From: SW-9-67-25 sp964623735
GTDB lineage: Archaea > Halobacteriota > Halobacteria > Halobacteriales > Haloarculaceae
Direction of reading: 5' to 3'
Assembly: GCA_964623735.1 (NCBI GenBank)
Contig: CAZUVE010000101.1
Coordinates: 1-10,418, forward strand
Length of the DNA stretch: 10,418 bases
Made by a program: the position numbers and the translations under genes
Notes under the pieces: generated by a model
What the model was told of the DNA's origin: nothing
The model's input: only the letters and a program-made list of their open reading frames with translations
Database searches by the model: none
In this document: piece after piece, positions 1 through 5,701 of the stretch
Numbering within the stretch: position 1 is the stretch's first letter
How the letters are laid out: each line of letters begins with the position of its first letter

Positions 1-36
1 ACGAATCGATTCTAGAGGAGTTTGAGACAGGACCAA

Positions 37-101
37 CTGTTTACCGGTCCGACCGCACGACAGCGTGCGGTTGATCAGGCACTGACTTACAGCAATCACT
101 A
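37..101 (-). repeat. Palindromic ~80-bp repeat, copy A (one end lost)
   Basis: Read on the minus strand from 101, it begins TAGTGATTGCTGTAAGTCAG, followed by the shared core hairpin (CCGCACG, loop ACAG, CGTGCGG on the plus strand at 53-70) and the CCGGTAAACAG block. The matching outer arm (CAGCAATCACTA) is absent beyond about 37, so this copy is truncated or diverged at its left end. It is in the same family as the copies near 3639, 4308, 5042, 7061 and 8605. It lies just upstream of a decayed gene remnant and carries no coding capacity of its own. Confidence 0.85.
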
Positions 102-126
102 TACCGTCGACCCCCTCGACCGTGAC

Positions 127-261
127 GTGCGATTCGGCGTCATCAGCACGGCCGAGATTGCACAGACTGCGGCGGAGACGTCACCCTCGAGTGACCTGCC
201 AGCGGCTCGCGAAGGCGGGCGCCCGCTTCAGCCCTCGGCCGGGACGTGCGCCAGCCGGTAG
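127..261 (+). pseudogene. Decayed 5' fragment of a Gfo/Idh/MocA-type oxidoreductase (tentative)
   Basis: A GTG at 127 opens a frame reading VRFGVISTAEIAQTA. This resembles the N-terminal beta strand and dinucleotide-binding turn of Gfo/Idh/MocA oxidoreductases, which often start (M)xVRFGVxSTAxIA. After about 15 residues the resemblance stops and the frame ends at 259-261. A second frame then reads VTCQRLAKAGARF (about 192-230), which loosely recalls the next strand-helix (VxSRxxAKAxxFA) of the same fold, suggesting a deletion plus a frameshift. From 262 to 362 I see no convincing gene. The remnant starts 26 bp from repeat copy A, so it may be a decayed gene behind the element. The family call rests on one short motif recognised by eye. 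A chance match is possible. Confidence 0.35.
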
Positions 262-362
262 CCCTCTGCAGTCCCGGAGACGTCGTCGGCACGAACGGGC
301 GCCAACAGGGAACTGTCCGACGGCGCGCTGGCGGTGTGGCACCCGCGGGAGTGAGTGCAGAC

Positions 363-785
363 CTACCGCTCGGTCCGGATCTCGTCGGCCAGATCGGACA
401 TCTCCCCGTCGGAGAGGTCGGCCGTGCCCGCGAACAGCGAGTGGACCGCGCCGGCACCGTCGCCCGCGAACCGCGGGACGACGTGACAGTGTGTGTGCGG
501 GACCTCCTGGCCGGCCTCCTCGCCGTTGTTGAACGCGACGGTCGAGGCGGGCGCGTCGACCGCCGCCTCGATGGCTGGCGTGAGGTCGGTGATCGCCCGG
601 AAGAGTCCGCCCGCGACCCCGTCTGGCATCTCGCCGACGCGCCCGTAGTGGTCTCTCGGGATGACGACCGTGTGTCCCCTCGCGAGGGGATTCACGTCGA
701 GGAAGGCGTACGCAACCTCGTCCTCGTAAACCGCGTGACTGGGCACCTCGCCGGCGACGATCTGACAGAAGATACACTCGTCCAT
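363..785 (-). CDS. HIT family protein (histidine triad nucleotide hydrolase/transferase)
   Basis: A 140-residue cytosolic protein of the histidine triad superfamily. Members hydrolyse or transfer nucleoside monophosphates from nucleotide conjugates such as AMP-lysine or dinucleoside polyphosphates. The triad H97-T-H99-C-H101 followed by VVPR is clear, as are the N-terminal CIFC pair (C4, C7) of zinc-containing HINT-like members, the RGHTVVIPRDH block (36-46) and FNNGEEAGQEV (85-95). The length matches the family (about 110-150). I chose the ATG at 785 because MDECIFC is the usual HIT start and a Shine-Dalgarno-like GAGGTGA lies 5 nt upstream. An in-frame start at 848 would add 21 low-complexity residues. 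The gene is divergent from the lipoprotein gene. The substrate cannot be read from the sequence. Confidence 0.96.
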   Translation of the reverse strand: MDECIFCQIVAGEVPSHAVYEDEVAYAFLDVNPLARGHTVVIPRDHYGRVGEMPDGVAGGLFRAITDLTPAIEAAVDAPASTVAFNNGEEAGQEVPHTHCHVVPRFAGDGAGAVHSLFAGTADLSDGEMSDLADEIRTER

Positions 786-790
786 GTGTT

Positions 791-797
791 TCACCTC
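791..797 (-). promoter_or_regulatory. Shine-Dalgarno site of the HIT gene
   Basis: On the minus strand GAGGTGA ends 5 nt before the ATG at 785 and is a 7-nt match to the complement of the archaeal 16S rRNA 3' end. It decides the start codon and implies a 5' leader. Most other genes in this window appear leaderless. Confidence 0.7.
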
Positions 798-937
798 GGT
801 GGACGCCGCAGGGGCGGCGTTCGAGCGGGGGGACGGCCGGCGTACCATTCAAGCTTTCCCTGCCAACGGCCACCGACAACACCGTGTGGGAGACCGGTCC
901 CGACGAGGGTCAAACGGGGCTTTGAGCTTCGGACACC

Positions 938-947
938 CATTTGATAC
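938..947 (+). promoter_or_regulatory. Probable TATA box of the lipoprotein gene
   Basis: The AT-rich CATTTGATAC in otherwise GC-rich DNA is centred about 25 nt upstream of the ATG at 968. That is the spacing expected for a leaderless haloarchaeal transcript starting at or next to the start codon. Confidence 0.45.
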
Positions 948-967
948 TCCCGGCCCTTGGTCCCGGT

Positions 968-1678
968 ATGGAGCGACGGAGCGTTCTCGCAGCCGCCGGA
1001 GCCGTGTTGGCCTCGGGTCTCGCGGGGTGTCAGGCCGTCCCCGACTCCGGCGACCTCGGAACGGACGACAGCGGTGACACCGCAACCCCGACGCAGACGC
1101 CTGAGACGCTGTCCGAGTCGGAAGTCGAGACCTGTGCGCGGGCGTACATCGAGGAGAACGTCGTCGACGTCGCCGAGAAGCGGGACTCAGGCCTGGTCCG
1201 GAACGCCGAATCCCCGACCCCGCGCGTGGTCGGGGTGAACCGGGCGGACGGGATCCCGGTCTACGAGGTCCGCGCGTTCTGGGGGATCACGTACTACGGC
1301 TACACGATCGACGCACACACGGTCGAAGAGGCACCCCCGGATCCGCCGGAGACGGGGGATCTCCCCCTGGACGCGGTCGAGGGACTCCGGTCGACCGTCG
1401 ACGAGGCCGTCGACACGGGCGAACCCGCCAGAACGGAACTGTTCGACGTGGAATCCGACGACCTCGAGACGCTCCGGACGGTCTTCGGCGACGACCTCCG
1501 GGAGGCGACTGTCGTCGTCGACCACCGCGGCACGCCGGTCGAACTCGCGGTCGAGCGCCGGGACGGACTCGTCGCCGACTACGAGGAACACGGGTTCTAC
1601 TACGTGGTGAACGGGACCGTGTACAGAACCGACGAGGCGACGACCGACCCGACGGACGGCGAGCGGATCGACTGCTGA
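968..1678 (+). CDS. Tat-type lipoprotein of unknown function
   Basis: A 236-residue predicted surface lipoprotein. The N terminus MERRSVLAAAGAVLASGLAG is a short signal peptide with a twin arginine (R3-R4, RRSVL) and a lipobox L18-A19-G20-C21. This is the usual haloarchaeal arrangement for Tat export, lipidation at C21 and anchoring on the outer face of the membrane. A Thr/Asp-rich linker follows (about 25-55), typical of haloarchaeal lipoproteins. The body (about 58-236) is acidic, with an aromatic stretch FWGITYYGYTID and a C-terminal FYYVVNGTVYRT, suggesting a small beta-rich domain. I do not recognise the family. The start at 968 keeps the signal peptide compact; an in-frame start at 941 would add nine residues ahead of it. 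It ends 3 bp from the convergent neighbour at 1682. Confidence 0.88.
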   Translation: MERRSVLAAAGAVLASGLAGCQAVPDSGDLGTDDSGDTATPTQTPETLSESEVETCARAYIEENVVDVAEKRDSGLVRNAESPTPRVVGVNRADGIPVYEVRAFWGITYYGYTIDAHTVEEAPPDPPETGDLPLDAVEGLRSTVDEAVDTGEPARTELFDVESDDLETLRTVFGDDLREATVVVDHRGTPVELAVERRDGLVADYEEHGFYYVVNGTVYRTDEATTDPTDGERIDC

Positions 1679-1681
1679 GAG

Positions 1682-2119
1682 TCACTCCTCGCCCGCGCGC
1701 CGCTTCCACTCGCGCTCCTGTCTGCGCTCGGCCACGTGGCGCTGGCCGTCGGCGACGGCCCCGCGGGCGCGCTCCTCGAAGGCCGTCAGGGCCGCGAGAA
1801 AGCCCTCCTGGTAGCTCTCCAGGACGTCGTACGACCACCGGTCCTCGTCGATGACCCCGCGGGGGAGACACTCGTCGCGCAGCGCGTCCGCGAGGTCGGT
1901 GTGGCCGCAGGCCCGCAACTGCGCCTCGGCGTCCGCGAGGTGGTCCATCGCGTGCCCGGTCTTGTGGTGGAACTCCACCAGGTCGCCGTGTGCGCGGTGG
2001 AGCCACTCCACCCCCAGTTCGACGCTGTGTAGGGCCTCACACTCCGCCTCGCTGAGGTCTGATCCCGGGGTCGTGTCGTCGCCGGTTTCGCTGTCGGGAC
2101 GGGTATCGTGCTGTGCCAT
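1682..2119 (-). CDS. Conserved-looking haloarchaeal protein, helical, His-rich
   Basis: A 145-residue soluble protein I cannot assign to a named family. The first 25 residues are polar, acidic and probably disordered. The rest reads as three or four amphipathic helices: LSEAECEALHSVELGVEWLHRAH, the His-rich segment EFHHKTGHAMDHLADAEAQL, a middle stretch with the motif RWSYDVLESYQEGFLAAL, and a charged C-terminal helix rich in Arg and Glu. Histidines spaced along one helix could suggest metal or haem binding, but that is only inference. Coding character is good (GC-rich third positions, acidic composition). I chose the ATG at 2119 (MAQHDTRP) over the start at 2134 because a TATA-like element sits about 27 nt upstream of it. 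It overlaps no gene and is convergent with the lipoprotein gene. Confidence 0.85.
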   Translation of the reverse strand: MAQHDTRPDSETGDDTTPGSDLSEAECEALHSVELGVEWLHRAHGDLVEFHHKTGHAMDHLADAEAQLRACGHTDLADALRDECLPRGVIDEDRWSYDVLESYQEGFLAALTAFEERARGAVADGQRHVAERRQEREWKRRAGEE

Positions 2120-2140
2120 GTCAGGTGCTACCACACGCCG

Positions 2141-2149
2141 AACAATAGA
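2141..2149 (-). promoter_or_regulatory. Probable TATA box of the 1682-2119 gene
   Basis: On the minus strand CTCTATTGTT is the only AT-rich patch in the 54-bp gap behind the FAU-1 gene. It is centred about 26 nt upstream of the ATG at 2119, fitting a leaderless transcript. It suggests this gene has its own promoter although it follows FAU-1 in the same direction. Confidence 0.45.
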
Positions 2150-2173
2150 GGTGTCGACTGTGCGGGTCGGGGC

Positions 2174-3553
2174 TCACAGCGCACTTTCGAGCGCGCCCGC
2201 GACGTCGCGGGCCTTCTCCGCGAGCGGTTCGGGCACGTTCCCGGCGTCGACGGCCGCGTCGAGTTCGTCGTCGTCGACCCGGCGGACCGTCCCGTCGGGT
2301 GTCTTGACCACGTCGACGTGGAGGTCGACGTACCGGACCTCCCCGGGAAACACTTCGACCGGCGTGCAGACGTTGACGTACGTCCCGCGCCCGGTTCCGT
2401 CCTCGCCGCGGTAGGCCGTCGGGTACCACCACCGCCCCTCTTCGAACTTGGTGATCGCCTCGTCGCCGTCCCGGCGCTCGACGCCCAGAGCGTCGTACGT
2501 GCCGCCCCCGGAGATGTCGCGGCGGACCGTCACAGACCCGTCGGGGCTCCGCGAGGTCACCTCGGCGTACCCCAGCACGAGCCGCCGGCCGTCGGGCTTG
2601 CCGTGACTGAGTGCCACCTCGTCGCCCTCCTGCGGGCCGAACTGCCGGGTGGTCGCGTCGAACGGGAACTCCCCGTCGCCGCCCCCACAGACCGCCTCGA
2701 CGAAGTCGACCGCGGCGCTGGCCTCCTCGGCCGCGGCCTTGACGCGGTGGTGACCCGGCATGGTGTCGACGACTGCGCGGCGGTGCTCGTCCAGGGCGAA
2801 CCGTGACTCGCGGCCGAACCACACCCACCGGGCCGCGTCCCCCCCGTCGTACCGGCGGGGTGCACTCTCGTCGGGTGCCGGCGCGTCTGCCAGGGCGTCG
2901 TCGAGTCCGCGGGCGCACCCGGCGGCCCGGGAGAGTGCCTCGTCCAGGGCGTCCAGGCCGGCGTCGTCGCTGTCGGGCCCCCAGACCGGCGCCCACCCCT
3001 CGGGCGGGTCCGACGGCACGAGGTCGGCCAGTTCGGGACCCGCCGTCCCCGCAGACGAGGTCCCCCCGCGGACGAGTTCCACCAGCGCGCCGTGGACCCG
3101 TAGCGTCGTGTCCAGGACCGGACGGCCGTCGCGCCAGGGCGGACGTGGCTCGTCGACCTGTACGCGCAGGCAGTCACCCTCCTCGACCCGGCGGGCTGTC
3201 TTGGAGTAGGGCAGGAACCCCTCGCCGTCGCCCACGTCGACGAGCGATCCACTTCCGAGCGTCTCGACGACCTCGCCGTCGTAGACGGCGCCCCGTGGGA
3301 GGGTCGCCGACCAGGCCAGCGTGTCCCGCCCCACCTCGCACAACTCCCTGGTCACCGCCTCGACTCCGTCGGGGTCACCGATCACGCCGACCCCCTGGCG
3401 GTCGCCGGTCGACTCCACGGCAACCTCGGCCGGCTGCAGAGGGAACGACGACTCGAACCGATCCCGGATCGGCGGGGAGGCCTGCACCACGCTGTCGAGG
3501 AGCGCCGTCAGGGCCGTCGCGTAGATCCCGCGGACGCGGACGCTGTAACTCAT
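2174..3553 (-). CDS. fau-1: FAU-1 family RNA-binding protein / probable ribonuclease (DUF402)
   Basis: A 459-residue cytosolic protein matching the archaeal FAU-1 family, which binds AU-rich RNA and is described as RNase E/G-like, with a role in RNA processing. The N-terminal MSYSVRVRGIYATALTALL is typical. Residues about 86-136 form an S1-like RNA-binding module (GAVYDGEVVETLGSGSLVDV, then GFLPYSK). Residues about 310-440 are the DUF402 domain (EGDEVALSHGKPDGRR, TKFEEGRWWYPTAYRG, and YVDLHVDVV near 408-416). Length is normal for the family. The ATG at 3553 was chosen because upstream codons (to 3667) run into a palindromic repeat and do not look like protein. It is followed 54 bp later by a gene with its own TATA box, and preceded by secG on the same strand with a repeat copy between. 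Confidence 0.93.
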   Translation of the reverse strand: MSYSVRVRGIYATALTALLDSVVQASPPIRDRFESSFPLQPAEVAVESTGDRQGVGVIGDPDGVEAVTRELCEVGRDTLAWSATLPRGAVYDGEVVETLGSGSLVDVGDGEGFLPYSKTARRVEEGDCLRVQVDEPRPPWRDGRPVLDTTLRVHGALVELVRGGTSSAGTAGPELADLVPSDPPEGWAPVWGPDSDDAGLDALDEALSRAAGCARGLDDALADAPAPDESAPRRYDGGDAARWVWFGRESRFALDEHRRAVVDTMPGHHRVKAAAEEASAAVDFVEAVCGGGDGEFPFDATTRQFGPQEGDEVALSHGKPDGRRLVLGYAEVTSRSPDGSVTVRRDISGGGTYDALGVERRDGDEAITKFEEGRWWYPTAYRGEDGTGRGTYVNVCTPVEVFPGEVRYVDLHVDVVKTPDGTVRRVDDDELDAAVDAGNVPEPLAEKARDVAGALESAL

Positions 3554-3638
3554 CGACTGTCGGTGACAGCCCCACGTCCAAAGGTGCCCCGGTTGCGGTT
3601 GTCGAACCTGTGCCCGGAGGCCAGGACTGCTGGTTTCG

Positions 3639-3718
3639 TAGTGATTGCTGTCACTGTGTACCGGCACGACCGCACGCCGTCGTGCGGTTGGTCCAGTAAT
3701 GACTTACAGCAATCGCTA
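3639..3718 (-). repeat. Palindromic ~80-bp repeat, copy B (complete)
   Basis: The plus strand starts TAGTGATTGCTGTCACTGTG and ends with TGACTTACAGCAATCGCTA. The two ends are inverted repeats (TAGTGATTGCTGT against TAGCGATTGCTGT) around the core hairpin CCGCACG-CCGT-CGTGCGG. By the asymmetric GTAAGTCA block it is inverted relative to copies C, D and F. Flanking trinucleotides are TCG (3636-3638) and TCA (3719-3721). It lies 52 bp downstream of secG and 85 bp upstream of the FAU-1 start, so in a secG transcript it would fold as a long 3' hairpin. Confidence 0.93.
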
Positions 3719-3740
3719 TCAGTGCCGGGTCGACTGTGTG

Positions 3741-3760
3741 GCCTCCCGCAGTCGGGAGGC
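3741..3760 (-). terminator. Perfect hairpin downstream of secG
   Basis: GCCTCCCG-CAGT-CGGGAGGC is a perfect 8-bp stem with a 4-nt loop, 10 bp past the secG stop. No T-tract follows, so it may act as a 3'-end stabiliser or processing site rather than a classic archaeal terminator. Repeat copy B follows 22 bp further on. Confidence 0.45.
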
Positions 3761-3770
3761 GGCGACGGTA

Positions 3771-3929
3771 TCACGCGACCGCGTTCAGCACGAGAACGAA
3801 GACGCCGAAGAGAGTGCCGAAGGCGACGACCGTCTTCGGGTCGAAGCGGATGGCGTTGCTGTCCTCGGCGTCGAAGTACCGGACCAGGCCGGCACTCGAC
3901 ATCAGGCCGGAGCCATCGGAACTGCTCAT
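3771..3929 (-). CDS. secG: Preprotein translocase subunit SecG (Sec61-beta)
   Basis: A 52-residue archaeal Sec61-beta homologue, the small tail-anchored subunit of the SecYEG protein-conducting channel in the cytoplasmic membrane. The family pattern is unmistakable: a short polar N terminus, GLMSSAGLVRYFDAED (8-23), NAIRFDPKTVVAF (25-37), then one transmembrane helix (about 34-50, VVAFGTLFGVFVLVLN) running to the C terminus. Length is normal (about 50-58). Being under 60 codons it is easily missed by gene finders. The ATG at 3929 sits about 26 nt from a BRE/TATA-like element, so the mRNA is probably leaderless. It is divergent from the thioredoxin gene, with both promoters packed in the 111-bp gap. 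Confidence 0.95.
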   Translation of the reverse strand: MSSSDGSGLMSSAGLVRYFDAEDSNAIRFDPKTVVAFGTLFGVFVLVLNAVA

Positions 3930-3952
3930 ATCTGTCAGTGGTCGTGCACCCG

Positions 3953-3967
3953 GTGTAAGCCTTTCGG
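3953..3967 (-). promoter_or_regulatory. BRE/TATA promoter of secG
   Basis: On the minus strand CGAAAGGCTTACAC combines a purine-rich BRE (CGAAAGG) with a TATA-like CTTACAC centred about 27 nt upstream of the ATG at 3929. This is the classic haloarchaeal leaderless arrangement. Confidence 0.6.
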
Positions 3968-3996
3968 GACCGGCCGTGTACCGCGGTCCGGGAAGT

Positions 3997-4011
3997 GGAA
4001 AACTCTTATTT
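3997..4011 (+). promoter_or_regulatory. BRE/TATA promoter of the thioredoxin gene
   Basis: GGAAAACTCTTATTT joins an A-rich BRE to a TATA box (CTTATTT, 4005-4011). A start site 25-27 nt downstream would fall near 4033, giving a leader of only a few nucleotides before the ATG at 4041. Confidence 0.65.
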
Positions 4012-4040
4012 GGACCGCCGGAGTACGTACGTAAGAACGC

Positions 4041-4307
4041 ATGACCATCACGCTGAAAGACTTCTACGCGGACTGGTGTGGTCCCTGCAAGACACAGGAT
4101 CCCATCCTCGAAGATGTCGAAGAGGAGTACCCCGGCGTCGAGTTCGAGAAGGTAAACGTCGACGAACAGCAGGACGTGGCCAACGAGTACAAGGTCCGGT
4201 CGCTGCCGACGCTCATCATCGAGAACGACGAGGGCGTCGTCGAGCGGTTCGTCGGCGTCACGCAGGCCGACGACATCGAATCAGCGCTGGCCGACGCCGG
4301 CGCCTGA
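4041..4307 (+). CDS. trxA: Mini-thioredoxin
   Basis: An 88-residue cytosolic dithiol-disulfide oxidoreductase. The active site W12-C13-G14-P15-C16 is intact and P56 (SLPTL) is the conserved cis-proline. EFEKVNVDE (34-42) and LIIENDEGVVERFVGV (58-73) are the central strands of the fold, and the final helix runs to residue 88. It begins directly at the strand leading into the active site, so it lacks the N-terminal strand and helix of ~105-residue thioredoxins, as is common for short archaeal thioredoxins and glutaredoxin-like proteins. The TATA box upstream and the start of homology support the ATG at 4041. The TGA stop (4305-4307) is immediately followed by repeat copy C. It could serve as reductant for stress or methionine sulfoxide enzymes, but no partner is encoded nearby. 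Confidence 0.95.
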   Translation: MTITLKDFYADWCGPCKTQDPILEDVEEEYPGVEFEKVNVDEQQDVANEYKVRSLPTLIIENDEGVVERFVGVTQADDIESALADAGA

Positions 4308-4387
4308 TAGTGATTGCTGTAAGTCAGTGCCGGATCCACCGCACGACGGTGTGCGGTCGTACCGGTACACAGGCACGGCAATCACTG
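4308..4387 (+). repeat. Palindromic ~80-bp repeat, copy C (complete, abuts thioredoxin stop)
   Basis: It begins TAGTGATTGCTGTAAGTCAG directly after the thioredoxin TGA and ends CACGGCAATCACTG. The core is ACCGCAC-GACGGT-GTGCGGT (4338-4357), followed by the shared CGTACCGGTACACAGG block. The trinucleotide TGA flanks both sides (4305-4307 and 4388-4390), a possible 3-bp target duplication. The first bases give further in-register stops (TGA TAG TGA). Transcribed with the thioredoxin gene, it would form a ~35-bp imperfect hairpin right behind the coding region. Confidence 0.95.
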
Positions 4388-4585
4388 TGACGCTACCTGT
4401 TCGATCGCTTCTCCTGGGCGTCCCGAATCGACTCTCGAGTGGTCCGTCCGCTGTCGGAGCGGCCCGGGACAGAGAGGGGCTGGAAAGTATCCCACGTTCG
4501 TCTACCGGTGTATGCCCGGCAGTTCGAGGCAGAAAAAGCGATACGGCTATCGCTGTGTGGCCTGCCGCCGGAGACAGAGCCGTGA

Positions 4586-4801
4586 TCAGGCGCCGGTCTC
4601 TCCGGGGTCACCGGAGTCGGCCTGGGCGCCGGCGATGGCGTCCCCGAGTCCGTCCTCGACTGCCTCGTCGACGCGGTTCTCGTCGCGGAGTTCGCGGTCC
4701 CCGCTCTCCTCGTCCTGCTCCTCGGTGATCTCTTCGTCGCCGGTCACAGAGACGAAGATGTCTGCCAGGTCGTCCGTTCTGCTCGACTGTGACTTGCTCA
4801 T
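4586..4801 (-). CDS. Small, highly acidic haloarchaeal protein of unknown function
   Basis: A 71-residue soluble protein. It opens with MSKSQSSRTDDLADIFVSVT, which looks like a short structured motif. It continues with an extremely acidic, low-complexity stretch (GDEEITEEQDEESGDRELRD) and a helical DEAVEDGLGDAIAGAQ segment before a Gly/Asp tail. I recognise no domain, and roughly a third of residues are Asp or Glu. The ATG at 4801 is supported by a TATA box about 26 nt upstream and by the change of composition there; an in-frame start at 4885 would add residues unlike haloarchaeal protein. The 199-bp gap between repeat copy C and its 3' end holds no convincing gene. A role as a small regulatory or intrinsically disordered protein is only a guess. 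Confidence 0.8.
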   Translation of the reverse strand: MSKSQSSRTDDLADIFVSVTGDEEITEEQDEESGDRELRDENRVDEAVEDGLGDAIAGAQADSGDPGETGA

Positions 4802-4822
4802 ACTACTATGTTGGGGACGCAC

Positions 4823-4832
4823 TGATATAGGT
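4823..4832 (-). promoter_or_regulatory. TATA box of the small acidic protein gene
   Basis: On the minus strand ACCTATATCA is centred about 26 nt upstream of the ATG at 4801, indicating a leaderless transcript and supporting that start. Confidence 0.6.
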
Positions 4833-4909
4833 GTACCACCCCATGTGTTTGGTAGCCGCAAAACCGCATGACGTTGAAGGACCAAGAGGGACTCATCCGG
4901 AGGTATCTC

Positions 4910-5041
4910 TTATAAATGCTCGAGGGGACTCGATCCCCCCGGAGGCGGAGTGCACCTGCCGGCTGTACCGACGTAATGCTGTCGGCTGTAACCGAGACGA
5001 GAGACTCGCCACCCGGGGTGGCGAACCTCTCGAAGGACTCA
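4910..5041 (+). ncRNA. Hairpin-rich stretch behind a strong TATA box: candidate small RNA (or 42-aa ORF)
   Basis: The 340 bp between 4802 and 5141 lack a confident gene but are not featureless. TTATAAA (4910-4916) is the best TATA box in the window. Downstream are three hairpins: GGGGA-CTCGA-TCCCC (4924-4938), CCGAC-GTAATGCT-GTCGG (4968-4985), and a long one at 4998-5032. The last has an outer 6-bp stem CGAGAG/CTCTCG, a 3x3 internal loop and a perfect 7-bp inner stem CGCCACC/GGTGGCG with loop CGG. Repeat copy D follows at 5042. Alternatively, an ORF from ATG 4916 to TAG 5042-5044 encodes 42 residues (MLEGTRSPRRRSAPAG...) with GGAGGT at 4899-4904 upstream. Its composition is basic and unlike its neighbours, so I favour RNA, at low confidence. 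Confidence 0.3.
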
Positions 5042-5119
5042 TAGTGATTGCTGTGAGTCAGTGCCGGATCTACCGCACGACAACGTACGGTCGGCCTGGA
5101 AGACGGGCTACAGTCGTCT
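5042..5119 (+). repeat. Palindromic ~80-bp repeat, copy D (right arm decayed)
   Basis: The left arm TAGTGATTGCTGTGAGTCAG, the following TGCCGGATCTACCGCACGAC and the core CGTACGGTCG match copy C closely. The right arm (about 5092-5119, GGCCTGGAAGACGGGCTACAG) is recognisable but degraded. Like copy F it is preceded by TCA (5039-5041). It sits between the candidate RNA and the 3' end of the archaemetzincin gene at 5142. Confidence 0.85.
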
Positions 5120-5141
5120 CGCGTACGGTCGGCCGGGAGTG

Positions 5142-5663
5142 TCACAGGACGTTCCGCTGGCAGGAGCCACAGAGTGTCTCTTCTTTGACGTCGACTTCGC
5201 GGACAGTCGGCGAGAAGTTCATAACACAGCGCTTGTTGTCGCAGTGTTCGAGTCCGAGGGTGTGGCCGACCTCGTGGATGACCTCCTTGCGGACGCGGTC
5301 GGAGAAGATCTCGTCGGGCGAGCGGTTCGAGAAGCCCCCGTCGGAGGAGGTCCGCAGGCGGTACGTCGAGATGACCGACCCGTTGCCGCCGAGGTAGGCG
5401 AGGCCGAAGACGTAGTTGCGGCGGTGGTAGAAGAGGTCCTTCGGGGTGATTGCGATGTTCTTCTCTCCGTCTCCGACCCGCTTGGCGAGGTCGATGAACT
5501 CCTCGGCACGGTACTGGTCACGGTTGGAGTCGTAGGAGTCGGCGGGGACCGGCCGGGCGTCGTGGACCGTCACCTCGGAATCGTAGACTGACCGCAACGC
5601 GCTGGAGGCTTGCCGCTTGACGGCTGCGTCGGCCTCGCCGACCGGCACAATGTCGACATGCAT
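5142..5663 (-). CDS. amzA: Archaemetzincin (zinc metalloprotease, peptidase family M54)
   Basis: A 173-residue archaemetzincin, a small cytosolic two-zinc metalloprotease or aminopeptidase. The catalytic motif is complete: H130-E131-V-G-H134-T-L-G-L-E-H140, followed by C141, C146, M148 (the Met-turn) and C165-x-x-C168, which supply the family's structural zinc site. The spacing follows the family signature HExxHxxGx3Cx4CxM...CxxC. The N-terminal MHVDIVPVGE and the central YVFGLAYLGG-SVISTYRL strands are also typical. Length is normal (about 170-190). I chose the ATG at 5663 because a TATA box lies about 28 nt upstream and the family usually starts here; an in-frame start at 5690 would lie on that TATA box. 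It is divergent from the UPF0146 gene. The natural substrate of the family is not settled. Confidence 0.95.
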   Translation of the reverse strand: MHVDIVPVGEADAAVKRQASSALRSVYDSEVTVHDARPVPADSYDSNRDQYRAEEFIDLAKRVGDGEKNIAITPKDLFYHRRNYVFGLAYLGGNGSVISTYRLRTSSDGGFSNRSPDEIFSDRVRKEVIHEVGHTLGLEHCDNKRCVMNFSPTVREVDVKEETLCGSCQRNVL

Positions 5664-5701
5664 GCAAACTAATATGCGGTGGCGCCTCATAAAAATCTCG
5701 T
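5664..5701. promoter_or_regulatory. Compact divergent promoter with interleaved TATA boxes
   Basis: Only 38 bp separate the archaemetzincin ATG (5663, minus) and the UPF0146 GTG (5702, plus). The plus-strand ACTAATATG (about 5668-5676) is 29 nt from the GTG. The minus-strand ATTTTTATGAG (about 5686-5696) is 28 nt from the ATG. Each TATA box therefore lies nearer the other gene's start, and the two initiation complexes would overlap. Confidence 0.6.

Noticed and set aside
2803..3699. A long plus-strand open frame (298 aa) opposite the FAU-1 gene
   Set aside because: It is Arg/Pro-rich throughout, the typical shadow of a GC-rich haloarchaeal gene on the other strand, and FAU-1 is clearly the real gene.
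4512..4600. Small plus-strand ORF starting MPGSSRQKKRYGYRCVACRR with a TATA-like GAAAGTAT about 24 nt upstream
   Set aside because: After ~25 codons it runs antisense through the acidic-protein gene with Ser-rich shadow composition. It has only one CxxC pair, so no complete zinc ribbon, and no stop before the overlap.
4921..4940. T-arm-like GGGG-ACTCGAT-CCCC suggesting a tRNA
   Set aside because: No acceptor stem, D-arm or anticodon arm can be placed around it; it is an isolated hairpin.
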